Of a stretch of 64,000 nucleotides of DNA, positions 23,101-35,065 are shown piece by piece; within the stretch, counting starts at the first letter, position 1; each line of letters begins with the position of its first letter. This DNA comes from Hydractinia symbiolongicarpus (taxonomy: Eukaryota; Cnidaria; Hydrozoa; Anthoathecata; Hydractiniidae): NCBI RefSeq assembly GCF_029227915.1, contig NC_079886.1, positions 14,069,001-14,133,000 on the forward strand, read 5' to 3'. Below the pieces are notes generated by a model. That model had not been told where the DNA came from and searched no databases. It saw nothing but the letters and a program-made list of their open reading frames with translations. A program made the position numbers and the translations under genes.

Positions 23101-24588
23101 TCACCTGTCTGCGCAGGTTACCATTGGACTAGTCCTTCCAATCTCCATGCGCTACAACGTCCCAAGTCGTTTTCATTAGCGCCATTGCATTAGAACACTC
23201 TTAACTACGTGCACAGTCCTATAAAGGCTGTAATATGGCCCTTTGCGATCTAATAAAAGCCTCACACGTAAATCACGTGGTTCCATCTGCCTGCACCGGT
23301 TACCATTGGTCTTGTCGTTCCAGTCTTAATGCGCTACCACGACCCAAGTCGTTTTCATTAGCGCCGCAGCCTTACAACAATCTTAACTACGTGTACAGTC
23401 CTATAAAGGCCGTAATATGGTCTTTTGCAGTCTAATAAAAACCTCGCACGTAAATCACGCGGTTTCATCTGTCTTCGCAGGTCACCATTGGAGTAGTCCT
23501 TCCAGTCTCAATGCGCTACAACGTCCCAAGTCGTTTTCAATACCGCCGTTGCTTTACAACACTGTTAACTGCGTGCACAGTCCTATAAAGGCTGCAATAT
23601 GGCCTTTTGCAGTCTAATAAAGGCGTTGCACGTAAATTACGTGGTTTCACCTGTCTGCACAGGTTACCATTGGACTAGTCCTTCCAGTCTCAATGCGCTA
23701 CAACGTTCCAAGTCGTTTTCATTAGCGCTGTTGCCTTAGAACATTCTTAACTACGTGCACAGTCATATAAAGGCTGTAATATGGCCTTTTGCAGTCTAAT
23801 AAAAGCCTCGCACGTAAATCACGTTGTTCCATCTGCCTGCGCAGGTTACCATTGGACTACTCCTTAAAGTCTCAATGCGCTACCACGTCCCAAGTCGTTT
23901 TCTTTAGCGGCGCTGCCTTACAACACTCTTAACTACGTGCACAGTCCTTTAAAGGCCGTAATATGGCCTTTTGCAGTCTAATAAAAACCTCGCACGTAAA
24001 TCACGCGGTTTCACCTGTCTGCGCAGGTTACCATGGACTAGTTCGTCCAGTCTCAATGCGGCACAACGTCCCAAGTTGTTTTCCTCAGCGCGGTGGCCTT
24101 AGACCACTCTTAACTACGTGCACAGTCCTATAAAGACCGCAATACACCTTTTTGCAGTCCAATAAAGGCCGCACACATAAATCACGCGGTTTCAGCTGCC
24201 TGCACCGGTTACCATTGGACTTGTCGTTCCAGTCTTAATGCGCTACCACGTCCCAAGTCGTTTTCATTAGCGCCGCAGCCTTACAACATTCTTAACTGCG
24301 TGCACAGTCCTATAAAGGCTGCAATATGGCCTTTTGCAGTCTAATAAAGGCGTTGCACGTAAATTACGTGGTTTCACCTGTCTGCACAGGTTACCATTGG
24401 ACTAGTCCTTCCAGTCTCAATGCGCTACAACGTTCCAAGTCGTTTTCATTAGCGCTGTTGCCTTAGAACATTCTTAACTACGTGCACAGTCATATAAAGG
24501 CTGTAATATGGCCTTTTGCAGTCTAATAAAAGCCTCACACGTAAATCACGTTGTTCCATCTGCCTGCGCAGGTTACCATTGGACTACT
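17175..24588 (+). repeat. Large tandem block P' (7.4 kb)
   Basis: Second copy of 8,794-16,571, shorter by exactly two monomers (7,414 against 7,778 bp). It begins inside GCCGTTGCTTTACAACACTG, where the monomer at 17,047 switches from one subtype to another. It ends at 24,588, beyond which CTCCTTAAAGTCTC replaces the shortened junction seen at 16,571. Its right part (20,939-24,588) is the third copy of the 3,650-bp block. Confidence 0.85.
20939..24588 (+). repeat. 3,650-bp block, copy 3
   Basis: It matches 1-3,650 (offset 20,938) and 12,922-16,571 (offset 8,017), including the perfect 9-bp hairpin at 21,040-21,066 and the 183-bp and 181-bp monomers. Private changes include CAAGAGG near 22,435 for CAAGTGG, and AGCCTCGCACG near 23,810 for AGCCTCACACG. 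Confidence 0.85.
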
Positions 24589-26110
24589 CCTTAAAGTCTC
24601 AATGCGCTACCACGTCCCAAGTCGTCTTCATTAGCACCGTTGCTTTACAACACTATTAACTACGTGCACAGTCCTATAAAGGCCGTAATATTGCCTTTTG
24701 CAGTATAAAAAAGACGTCACACGTAAATCACGTGGTTTCACCTGTCTGCCCAGATTACCATTCGACTGTTCCTTCCAGTCTCGATGCACTTCAATGTTCC
24801 AAGTGGTTTTCCTTAGCGCCGTGGCCTTAGAACACTCTTAACTATGTGCACAGTCCTATAAAGACCGTAATATACCCTTTTGCAGTCCAATAAAAGCCTC
24901 ACACGTAAATCACGTGGTTCCATCTGCCTGCGCAGTTTACCACTACACTATTCCTTCCAGTCTCAATGCGCTACAACGTTCCAAGTCGTTTTCATTAGCG
25001 CCGCTGCCTTACAACAGTCTTAACTACGTACACAGTCCTATAAAGGCTGTAATATGGCCTTTTGCAGTCTAATAAAACCCTAGCACGTAAATCACGTGGT
25101 TTCACCTGTCTGCGCAGGTTACCATTGGACTAGTCCTTTCAGTCTCGATGCACTACAACGTCCCAAGTCGTTTTCATTAGCGCCGCTGCGTTACAACACT
25201 CCTAACTACGTGCACTGTCCTATAAAGGCCGTAATATGGCCTTTTGCAGTCTAATAAAAACCTCGCACGTAAAACACGCGGTTTCACCTGTCTGCGCAGG
25301 TTACCATTGGACTAGTCCTTCCAGTCTCAATGCGCTACAACGTTCCAAGTCGTTTTCATTAGCGCTGTTGCCTTAGAACACTCTTAACTACGTGCACAGT
25401 CATATAAAGGCTGTAATATGGCCTTTTGCAGTCTAATAAAAGCCTCACACGTAAATCACGTTGGTCCATCTGCCTGCTCAGGTTACCATTGGACTGTTCC
25501 TTAAAGTCTCAATGCGCTACCACGTCCCAAGTCGTCTTCATTAGCGCCGTTGCTCTACAACAGTATTAACTACGTGCACAGTCCTATAAAGGCTGTAATA
25601 TTGCCTTTTGCAGTATTAAAAAGACGTCACACGTAAATCACGTGGTTTCACCTGTCTGCCCAGATTACCATTCGACTGTTCCTTCCAGTCTCGATGCACT
25701 TCAATGTTCCAAGTGGTTTTCCTTAGTGCTGTGGCCTTAGAACACTCTTAACTACGTGCACAGTCCTATAAAGACCGTAATATTGCCTTTTGCAGTATAA
25801 AAAAGACGTCACACGTAATTCACGTGGTTTCACCTGTCTGCCCAGATTACCATTCGACTGTTCCTTCCAGTCTCGATGCACTTCAATGTTCCAAGTGGTT
25901 TTCCTTAGCGCCGTGGCCTTAGAACACTCTTAACTACGTGCACAGTCCTATAAAGACAGTAATATACCCTTTTGCAGTCCAATAAAGGCCGCACACGTAA
26001 ATCACGCAGTTTCAGCTGCCTGCGCAGGTTTTCCATTGGACTAGTCCTTCCAGTCTGAATGCGTTACAACGTCTCAAGTCGTTATCATTAGCGCCGTTGC
26101 TTTACAACAC
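23017..26110 (+). repeat. 17-monomer (3,094-bp) tandem HOR, copy 1
   Basis: Followed immediately by a second copy at 26,111-29,204 with an offset of exactly 3,094 bp (17 x 182). By eye I noticed only three differences over some 3 kb: position 23,810 (G here, A in copy 2), and two in the monomer around 24,611-24,634 (CTACCACG / TTAGCACC here against CTACAACG / TTACCACC). Its first part overlaps the 3,650-bp block, so two rounds of amplification share sequence. Confidence 0.88.
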
Positions 26111-29100
26111 TATTAACTACGTGCACAGTCCTATAAAGGCCGTAATATGGCCTTTTTCAGTCTAATAAAAACCTCGCACGTAAAACACGCGGTTTCACCT
26201 GTCTGCGCAGGTTACCATTGGACTAGTCCTTCCAATCTCCATGCGCTACAACGTCCCAAGTCGTTTTCATTAGCGCCATTGCATTAGAACACTCTTAACT
26301 ACGTGCACAGTCCTATAAAGGCTGTAATATGGCCCTTTGCGATCTAATAAAAGCCTCACACGTAAATCACGTGGTTCCATCTGCCTGCACCGGTTACCAT
26401 TGGTCTTGTCGTTCCAGTCTTAATGCGCTACCACGACCCAAGTCGTTTTCATTAGCGCCGCAGCCTTACAACAATCTTAACTACGTGTACAGTCCTATAA
26501 AGGCCGTAATATGGTCTTTTGCAGTCTAATAAAAACCTCGCACGTAAATCACGCGGTTTCATCTGTCTTCGCAGGTCACCATTGGAGTAGTCCTTCCAGT
26601 CTCAATGCGCTACAACGTCCCAAGTCGTTTTCAATACCGCCGTTGCTTTACAACACTGTTAACTGCGTGCACAGTCCTATAAAGGCTGCAATATGGCCTT
26701 TTGCAGTCTAATAAAGGCGTTGCACGTAAATTACGTGGTTTCACCTGTCTGCACAGGTTACCATTGGACTAGTCCTTCCAGTCTCAATGCGCTACAACGT
26801 TCCAAGTCGTTTTCATTAGCGCTGTTGCCTTAGAACATTCTTAACTACGTGCACAGTCATATAAAGGCTGTAATATGGCCTTTTGCAGTCTAATAAAAGC
26901 CTCACACGTAAATCACGTTGTTCCATCTGCCTGCGCAGGTTACCATTGGACTACTCCTTAAAGTCTCAATGCGCTACCACGTCCCAAGTCGTTTTCTTTA
27001 GCGGCGCTGCCTTACAACACTCTTAACTACGTGCACAGTCCTTTAAAGGCCGTAATATGGCCTTTTGCAGTCTAATAAAAACCTCGCACGTAAATCACGC
27101 GGTTTCACCTGTCTGCGCAGGTTACCATGGACTAGTTCGTCCAGTCTCAATGCGGCACAACGTCCCAAGTTGTTTTCCTCAGCGCGGTGGCCTTAGACCA
27201 CTCTTAACTACGTGCACAGTCCTATAAAGACCGCAATACACCTTTTTGCAGTCCAATAAAGGCCGCACACATAAATCACGCGGTTTCAGCTGCCTGCACC
27301 GGTTACCATTGGACTTGTCGTTCCAGTCTTAATGCGCTACCACGTCCCAAGTCGTTTTCATTAGCGCCGCAGCCTTACAACATTCTTAACTGCGTGCACA
27401 GTCCTATAAAGGCTGCAATATGGCCTTTTGCAGTCTAATAAAGGCGTTGCACGTAAATTACGTGGTTTCACCTGTCTGCACAGGTTACCATTGGACTAGT
27501 CCTTCCAGTCTCAATGCGCTACAACGTTCCAAGTCGTTTTCATTAGCGCTGTTGCCTTAGAACATTCTTAACTACGTGCACAGTCATATAAAGGCTGTAA
27601 TATGGCCTTTTGCAGTCTAATAAAAGCCTCACACGTAAATCACGTTGTTCCATCTGCCTGCGCAGGTTACCATTGGACTACTCCTTAAAGTCTCAATGCG
27701 CTACAACGTCCCAAGTCGTCTTCATTACCACCGTTGCTTTACAACACTATTAACTACGTGCACAGTCCTATAAAGGCCGTAATATTGCCTTTTGCAGTAT
27801 AAAAAAGACGTCACACGTAAATCACGTGGTTTCACCTGTCTGCCCAGATTACCATTCGACTGTTCCTTCCAGTCTCGATGCACTTCAATGTTCCAAGTGG
27901 TTTTCCTTAGCGCCGTGGCCTTAGAACACTCTTAACTATGTGCACAGTCCTATAAAGACCGTAATATACCCTTTTGCAGTCCAATAAAAGCCTCACACGT
28001 AAATCACGTGGTTCCATCTGCCTGCGCAGTTTACCACTACACTATTCCTTCCAGTCTCAATGCGCTACAACGTTCCAAGTCGTTTTCATTAGCGCCGCTG
28101 CCTTACAACAGTCTTAACTACGTACACAGTCCTATAAAGGCTGTAATATGGCCTTTTGCAGTCTAATAAAACCCTAGCACGTAAATCACGTGGTTTCACC
28201 TGTCTGCGCAGGTTACCATTGGACTAGTCCTTTCAGTCTCGATGCACTACAACGTCCCAAGTCGTTTTCATTAGCGCCGCTGCGTTACAACACTCCTAAC
28301 TACGTGCACTGTCCTATAAAGGCCGTAATATGGCCTTTTGCAGTCTAATAAAAACCTCGCACGTAAAACACGCGGTTTCACCTGTCTGCGCAGGTTACCA
28401 TTGGACTAGTCCTTCCAGTCTCAATGCGCTACAACGTTCCAAGTCGTTTTCATTAGCGCTGTTGCCTTAGAACACTCTTAACTACGTGCACAGTCATATA
28501 AAGGCTGTAATATGGCCTTTTGCAGTCTAATAAAAGCCTCACACGTAAATCACGTTGGTCCATCTGCCTGCTCAGGTTACCATTGGACTGTTCCTTAAAG
28601 TCTCAATGCGCTACCACGTCCCAAGTCGTCTTCATTAGCGCCGTTGCTCTACAACAGTATTAACTACGTGCACAGTCCTATAAAGGCTGTAATATTGCCT
28701 TTTGCAGTATTAAAAAGACGTCACACGTAAATCACGTGGTTTCACCTGTCTGCCCAGATTACCATTCGACTGTTCCTTCCAGTCTCGATGCACTTCAATG
28801 TTCCAAGTGGTTTTCCTTAGTGCTGTGGCCTTAGAACACTCTTAACTACGTGCACAGTCCTATAAAGACCGTAATATTGCCTTTTGCAGTATAAAAAAGA
28901 CGTCACACGTAATTCACGTGGTTTCACCTGTCTGCCCAGATTACCATTCGACTGTTCCTTCCAGTCTCGATGCACTTCAATGTTCCAAGTGGTTTTCCTT
29001 AGCGCCGTGGCCTTAGAACACTCTTAACTACGTGCACAGTCCTATAAAGACAGTAATATACCCTTTTGCAGTCCAATAAAGGCCGCACACGTAAATCACG

Positions 29101-29204
29101 CAGTTTCAGCTGCCTGCGCAGGTTTTCCATTGGACTAGTCCTTCCAGTCTGAATGCGTTACAACGTCTCAAGTCGTTATCATTAGCGCCGTTGCTTTACA
29201 ACAC
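26111..29204 (+). repeat. 17-monomer (3,094-bp) tandem HOR, copy 2
   Basis: Near-identical to 23,017-26,110. Both copies end in ATTAACTACGTGCACAGTCCTAT and the outer sequence then diverges (GGCTGTAATATTGCC after copy 2). A partial third copy, lacking its first monomers, lies at about 32,040-34,855 with an offset near 5,643 bp. Confidence 0.88.
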
Positions 29205-29469
29205 TATTAACTACGTGCACAGTCCTATAAAGGCTGTAATATTGCCTTTTGCAGTATTAAAAAGACGTCACACGTAAATCACGTGGTTTCACCTGTCTGC
29301 CCAGATTACCATTCGACTGTTCCTTCCAGTCTCGATGCACTACAACGTCCCAAGTCGTTTTCATTAGCGCTGCTGCCTTACAACACTCCTAACTACGTGC
29401 ACAGTCCTATAAAGGCCGTAATATGGCCTTTTTCAGTCTAATAAAAACCTCGCACGTAAAACACGCGGT
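29205..29469 (+). repeat. Linker monomers between HOR blocks
   Basis: A little over one monomer joins the end of the 17-monomer HOR to a block starting with ATGGCCTTTTTCAGTC at 29,423. The latter monomer start recurs at 35,066 and 39,797, each followed by the CACCTGC(C/T)TGCACCGGTTACC subtype. Spacing is 5,643 and 4,731 bp, both multiples of 182 give or take one base. Confidence 0.7.
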
Positions 29470-31244
29470 TTCACCTGCCTGCACCGGTTACCATTGGACT
29501 TGTCGTTCCAGTCTTAATGCGCTACCACGTCCCAAGTCGTTTTCATTAGCGCCGCTGCCTTACAACACTCTTAACTACGTGCACAGTCCTTTAAAGGCCG
29601 TAATATGGCCTTTTGCAGTCTAATAAAAACCTCGCACGTAAATCACGCGGTTTCACCTGTCTGCGCAGGTTACCATTGGACTAGTTCTTCCAGTCTCAAT
29701 GCGGCACAACGTCCCAAGTCGTTTTCCTTAGCGCGGTGGCCTTAGACCACTCTTGACTACGTGCACAGTCCTATAAAGACCGCAATACACCTTTTTGCAG
29801 TCCAATAAAGGCCGCACACATAAATCACGCGGTTTCAGCTGCCTGCACCGGTTACCATTGGTCTTGTCGTTCCAGTCTTAATGCGCTACCGCGACCCAAG
29901 TCGTTTTCATTAGCGCCGCAGCCTTACAACAATCTTAACTACGTGCACAGTCCTATAAAGGCCGTAATATGGTCTTTTGCAGTCTAATAAAAACCTCGCA
30001 CGTAAATCACGCGGTTTCATCTGTCTTCGCATGTCACCATTGGAGTAGTCCTTCCAGTCTCAATGCGCTACAACGTCCCAAGTCGTTTTCAATACCGCCG
30101 TTGCTTTACAACACTGTTAACTGCGTGCACAGTCCTATAAAGGCTGCAATATGGCCTTTTGCAGTCTAATAAAGGCGTTGCACGTAAATTACGTGGTTTC
30201 ACCTGTCTGCACAGGTTACCATTGGACTAGTCCTTCCAGTCTCAATGCGCTACAACGTTCCAAGTCGTTTTCATTAGCGCTGTTGCCTTAGAACATTCTT
30301 AACTACGTGCACAGTCATATAAAGGCTGTAATATGGCCTTTTGCAGTCTAATAAAAGCCTCACATGTAAATCACGTTGTTCCATCTGCCTGCGCAGGTTA
30401 CCATTGGACTACTCCTTAAAGTCTCAATGCGCTACCACGTCCCAAGTCGTTTTCTTTAGCGGCGCTGCCTTACAACACTCTTAACTACGTGCACAGTCCT
30501 TTAAAGGCCGTAATATGGCCTTTTGCAGTCTAATAAAAACCTCGCACGTAAATCACGCGGTTTCACCTGTCTGCGCAGGTTACCATTGGACTAGTTCGTC
30601 CAGTCTCAATGCGGCACAACGTCCCAAGTTGTTTTCCTCAGCGCGGTGGCCTTAGACCACTCTTAACTACGTGCACAGTCCTATAAAGACCGCAATACAC
30701 CTTTTTGCAGTCCAATAAAGGCCGCACACATAAATCACGCGGTTTCAGCTGCCTGCACCGGTTACCATTGGACTTGTCGTTCCAGTCTTAATGCGCTACC
30801 ACGTCCCAAGTCGTTTTCATTAGCGCCGCAGCCTTACAACATTCTTAACTGCGTGCACAGTCCTATAAAGGCTGCAATATGGCCTTTTGCAGTCTAATAA
30901 AGGCGTTGCACGTAAATTACGTGGTTTCACCTGTCTGCACAGGTTACCATTGGACTAGTCCTTCCAGTCTCAATGCGCTACAACGTTCCAAGTCGTTTTC
31001 ATTAGCGCTGTTGCCTTAGAACATTCTTAACTACGTGCACAGTCATATAAAGGCTGTAATATGGCCTTTTGCAGTCTAATAAAAAGCTCACACGTAAATC
31101 ACGTTGTTCCATCTGCCTGCGCAGGTTACCATTGGACTACTCCTTAAAGTCTCAATGCGCTACCACGTCCCAAGTCGTCTTCATTAGCACCGTTGCTTTA
31201 CAACACTATTAACTACGTGCACAGTCCTATAAAGGCCGTAATAT
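29470..31244 (+). repeat. Block with a 12-monomer (2,184-bp) offset, copy 1
   Basis: Sequence here recurs at about 31,654-33,428, offset 2,184 bp. Markers common to both are CTCTTGACTACG (29,752 and 31,936), CCATTGGTCTTGTCG and the GGTCTTTTGCAG monomer starts at 29,969 and 32,153. At 31,240 GGCCGTAATATACCC shows a switch to another subtype, absent from the second copy, where the sequence continues GGCCGTAATATTGCC. The block also recurs in part from 39,797. Confidence 0.75.
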
Positions 31245-31653
31245 ACCCTTTTGCAGTCCAATAAAGGCCGCACACGTAAATCACGCGGTTTCAGCTGCCC
31301 GCGCAGGTTACCATTAGACTAGTCCTTCCACTCTCAATGCACTACAACGTTCCAAGTGGTTTTCCTTAGCGCTGTTGCCTTAGAACTCTCTTAACTACGT
31401 GCACAGTCCAATAAAAGGTGTAATGTAGCCTTTTGCAGTCTAATAAAGGCCTCACACGTAAATCACGTGGTTCCATCTGCCTGTGCACGTTACCATTGCA
31501 CTATTCCTTCCAGTCTCAATGCACTACAACGTTCCAAGTGGTTTTCCTTAGCGCGGTGGCCTTAGACCACTCTTTACGACGTGCACAGTCCTATAAAGAC
31601 CGCAATACACATTTTTGCAGGCCAATAAAAGCCGCACACGTAAATCACGCTGT
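31245..31653 (+). repeat. GTGTAATGTAG-subtype monomers, copies of 11,215-11,630 and 19,596-20,011
   Basis: This stretch carries AGTCCAATAAAAGGTGTAATGTAGCC, TCTTTACGACGTGCACAG and CACATTTTTGCAGGCC, shared with 11,403-11,777 and 19,784-20,158. The offset to the second is 11,649 bp (64 monomers plus one base). The subtype replaces TATAAA by AATAAAA and loses the junction stem-loop. Confidence 0.75.
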
Positions 31654-33428
31654 TTCACCTGCCTGCACCGGTTACCATTGGACTTGTCGTTCCAGTCTTA
31701 ATGCGCTACCACGTCCCAAGCCGTTTTCATTAGCGCCGCTGCCTTACAACACTCTTAACTACGTGCACAGTCCTTTAAAGGCCGTAATATGGCCTTTTGC
31801 AGTCTAATAAAAACCTCGCACGTAAATCACGCAGTTTCACCTGTCTGCGCAGGTTACCATTGGACTAGTTCTTCCAGTCTCAATGCGGCACAACGTCCCA
31901 AGTCGTTTTCCTTAACGCGGTGGCCTTAGACCACTCTTGACTACGTGCACAGTCCTATAAAGACCGCAATACACCTTTTTGCAGTCCAATAAAGGCCGCA
32001 CACATAAATCACGCGGTTTCAGCTGCCTGCACCGGTTACCATTGGTCTTGTCGTTCCAGTCTTAATGCGCTACCACGACCCAAGTCGTTTTCATTAGCGC
32101 CGCAGCCTTACAACAATCTTAACTACGTGCACAGTCCTATAAAGGCCGTAATATGGTCTTTTGCAGTCTAATAAAAACCTCGCACGTAAATCACGCGGTT
32201 TCATCTGTCTTCGCAGGTCACCATTGGAGTAGTCCTTCCAGTCTCAATGCGCTACAACGTCCCAAGTCGTTTTCAATACCGCCGTTGCTTTACAACACTG
32301 TTAACTGCGTGCACAGTCCTATAAAGGCTGCAATATGGCCTTTTGCAGTCTAATAAAGGCGTTGCACGTAAATTACGTGGTTTCACCTGTCTGCACAGGT
32401 TACCATTGGACTAGTCCTTCCAGTCTCAATGCGCTACAACGTTCCAAGTCGTTTTCATTAGCGCTGTTGCCTTAGAACATTCTTAACTACGTGCACAGTC
32501 ATATAAAGGCTGTAATATGGCCTTTTGCAGTCTAATAAAAGCCTCACACGTAAATCACGTTGTTCCATCTGCCTGCGCAGGTTACCATTGGACTACTCCT
32601 TAAAGTCTCAATGCGCTACCACGTCCCAAGTCGTTTTCTTTAGCGGCGCTGCCTTACAACACTCTTAACTACGTGCACAGTCCTTTAAAGGCCGTAATAT
32701 GGCCTTTTGCAGTCTAATAAAAACCTCGCACGTAAATCACGCGGTTTCACCTGTCTGCGCAGGTTACCATTGGACTAGTTCGTCCAGTCTCAATGCGGCA
32801 CAACGTCCCAAGTTGTTTTCCTCAGCGCGGTGGCCTTAGACCACTCTTAACTACGTGCACAGTCCTATAAAGACCGCAATACACCTTTTTGCAGTCCAAT
32901 AAAGGCCGCACACATAAATCACGCGGTTTCAGCTGCCTGCACCGGTTACCATTGGACTTGTCGTTCCAGTCTTAATGCGCTACCACGTCCCAAGTCGTTT
33001 TCATTAGCGCCGCAGCCTTACAACATTCTTAACTGCGTGCACAGTCCTATAAAGGCTGCAATATGGCCTTTTGCAGTCTAATAAAGGCGTTGCACGTAAA
33101 TTACGTGGTTTCACCTGTCTGCACAGGTTACCATTGGACTAGTCCTTCCAGTCTCAATGCGCTACAACGTTCCAAGTCGTTTTCATTAGCGCTGTTGCCT
33201 TAGAACATTCTTAACTACGTGCACAGTCATATAAAGGCTGTAATATGGCCTTTTGCAGTCTAATAAAAGCCTCACACGTAAATCACGTTGTTCCATCTGC
33301 CTGCGCAGGTTACCATTGGACTACTCCTTAAAGTCTCAATGCGCTACCACGTCCCAAGTCGTCTTCATTAGCACCGTTGCTTTACAACACTATTAACTAC
33401 GTGCACAGTCCTATAAAGGCCGTAATAT
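31654..33428 (+). repeat. Block with a 12-monomer offset, copy 2
   Basis: It repeats 29,470-31,244 at +2,184 bp with a few substitutions (for example TTAACGCGG near 31,914 for TTAGCGCGG, and CCAAGCCG near 31,719 for CCAAGTCG). Its right part coincides with the start of the partial third copy of the 17-monomer HOR, so the two duplications overlap. Confidence 0.75.
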
Positions 33429-34855
33429 TGCCTTTTGCAGTATAAAAAAGACGTCACACGTAAATCACGTGGTTTCACCTGTCTGCCCAGATTACCATTC
33501 GACTGTTCCTTCCAGTCTCGATGCACTTCAATGTTCCAAGTGGGTTTCCTTAGCGCCGTGGCCTTAGAACACTCTTAACTATGTGCACAGTCCTATAAAG
33601 ACCGTAATATACCCTTTTGCAGTCCAATAAAAGCCTCACACGTAAACCACGTGGTTCCATCTGCCTGCGCAGTTTACCACTACACTATTCCTTCCAGTCT
33701 CAATGCGCTACAACGTTCCAAGTCGTTTTCATTAGCGCCGCTGCCTTACAACAGTCTTAACTACGTACACAGTCCTATAAAGGCTGTAATATGGCCTTTT
33801 GCAGTCTAATAAAACCCTAGCACGTAAATCACGTGGTTTCACCTGTCTGCGCAGGTTACCATTGGACTAGTCCTTTCAGTCTCGATGCACTACAACGTCC
33901 CAAGTCGTTTTCATTAGCGCCGCTGCGTTACAACACTCCTAACTACGTGCACTGTCCTATAAAGGCCGTAATATGGCCTTTTGCAGTCTAATAAAAACCT
34001 CGCACGTAAAACACGCGGTTTCACCTGTCTGCGCAGGTTACCATTGGACTAGTCCTTCCAGTCTCAATGCGCTACAACGTTCCAAGTCGTTTTCATTAGC
34101 GCTGTTGCCTTAGAACACTCTTAACTACGTGCACAGTCATATAAAGGCTGTAATATGGCCTTTTGCAGTCTAATAAAAGCCTCACACGTAAATCACGTTG
34201 GTCCATCTGCCTGCTCAGGTTACCATTGGACTGTTCCTTAAAGTCTCAATGCGCTACCACGTCCCAAGTCGTCTTCATTAGCGCCGTTGCTCTACAACAG
34301 TATTAACTACGTGCACAGTCCTATAAAGGCTGTAATATTGCCTTTTGCAGTATTAAAAAGACGTCACACGTAAATCACGTGGTTTCACCTGTCTGCCCAG
34401 ATTACCATTCGACTGTTCCTTCCAGTCTCGATGCACTTCAATGTTCCAAGTGGTTTTCCTTAGTGCTGTGGCCTTAGAACACTCTTAACTACGTGCACAG
34501 TCCTATAAAGACCGTAATATTGCCTTTTGCAGTATAAAAAAGACGTCACACGTAATTCACGTGGTTTCACCTGTCTGCCCAGATTACCATTCGACTGTTC
34601 CTTCCAGTCTCGATGCACTTCAATGTTCCAAGTGGTTTTCCTTAGCGCCGTGGCCTTAGAACACTCTTAACTACGTGCACAGTCCTATAAAGACCGTAAT
34701 ATACCCTTTTGCAGTCCAATAAAGGCCGCACACGTAAATCACGCAGTTTCAGCTGCCTGCGCAGGTTTTCCATTGGACTAGTCCTTCCAGTCTGAATGCG
34801 TTACAACGTCTCAAGTCGTTATCATTAGCGCCGTTGCTTTACAACACTATTAACT
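32040..34855 (+). repeat. 17-monomer HOR, partial third copy
   Basis: From CCATTGGTCTTGTCG near 32,040 the sequence tracks 26,397-29,204 at an offset of 5,642-5,643 bp. The one-base change in offset comes from CATGG near 27,126, which is CATTGG here near 32,768. It leaves the alignment at about 34,857, where ACTGCGTGTACAG replaces ACTACGTGCACAG. Confidence 0.75.
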
Positions 34856-35065
34856 GCGTGTACAGTCCTATAAAGACCGTAACATACCCTTTTGCAGTCC
34901 ATTAAAGGTCGCACACGTAAATCACGTGGTTTCACCTGCCTGCGCAGGTTACCATTGGACTGTTCCTTCCAGTCTCGATGCACTACAACGTCCCAAGTCG
35001 TTTTCATTAGCGCTGCTGCCTTACAACACTCCTAACTACGTGCACAGTCCTATAAAGGCCGTAAT

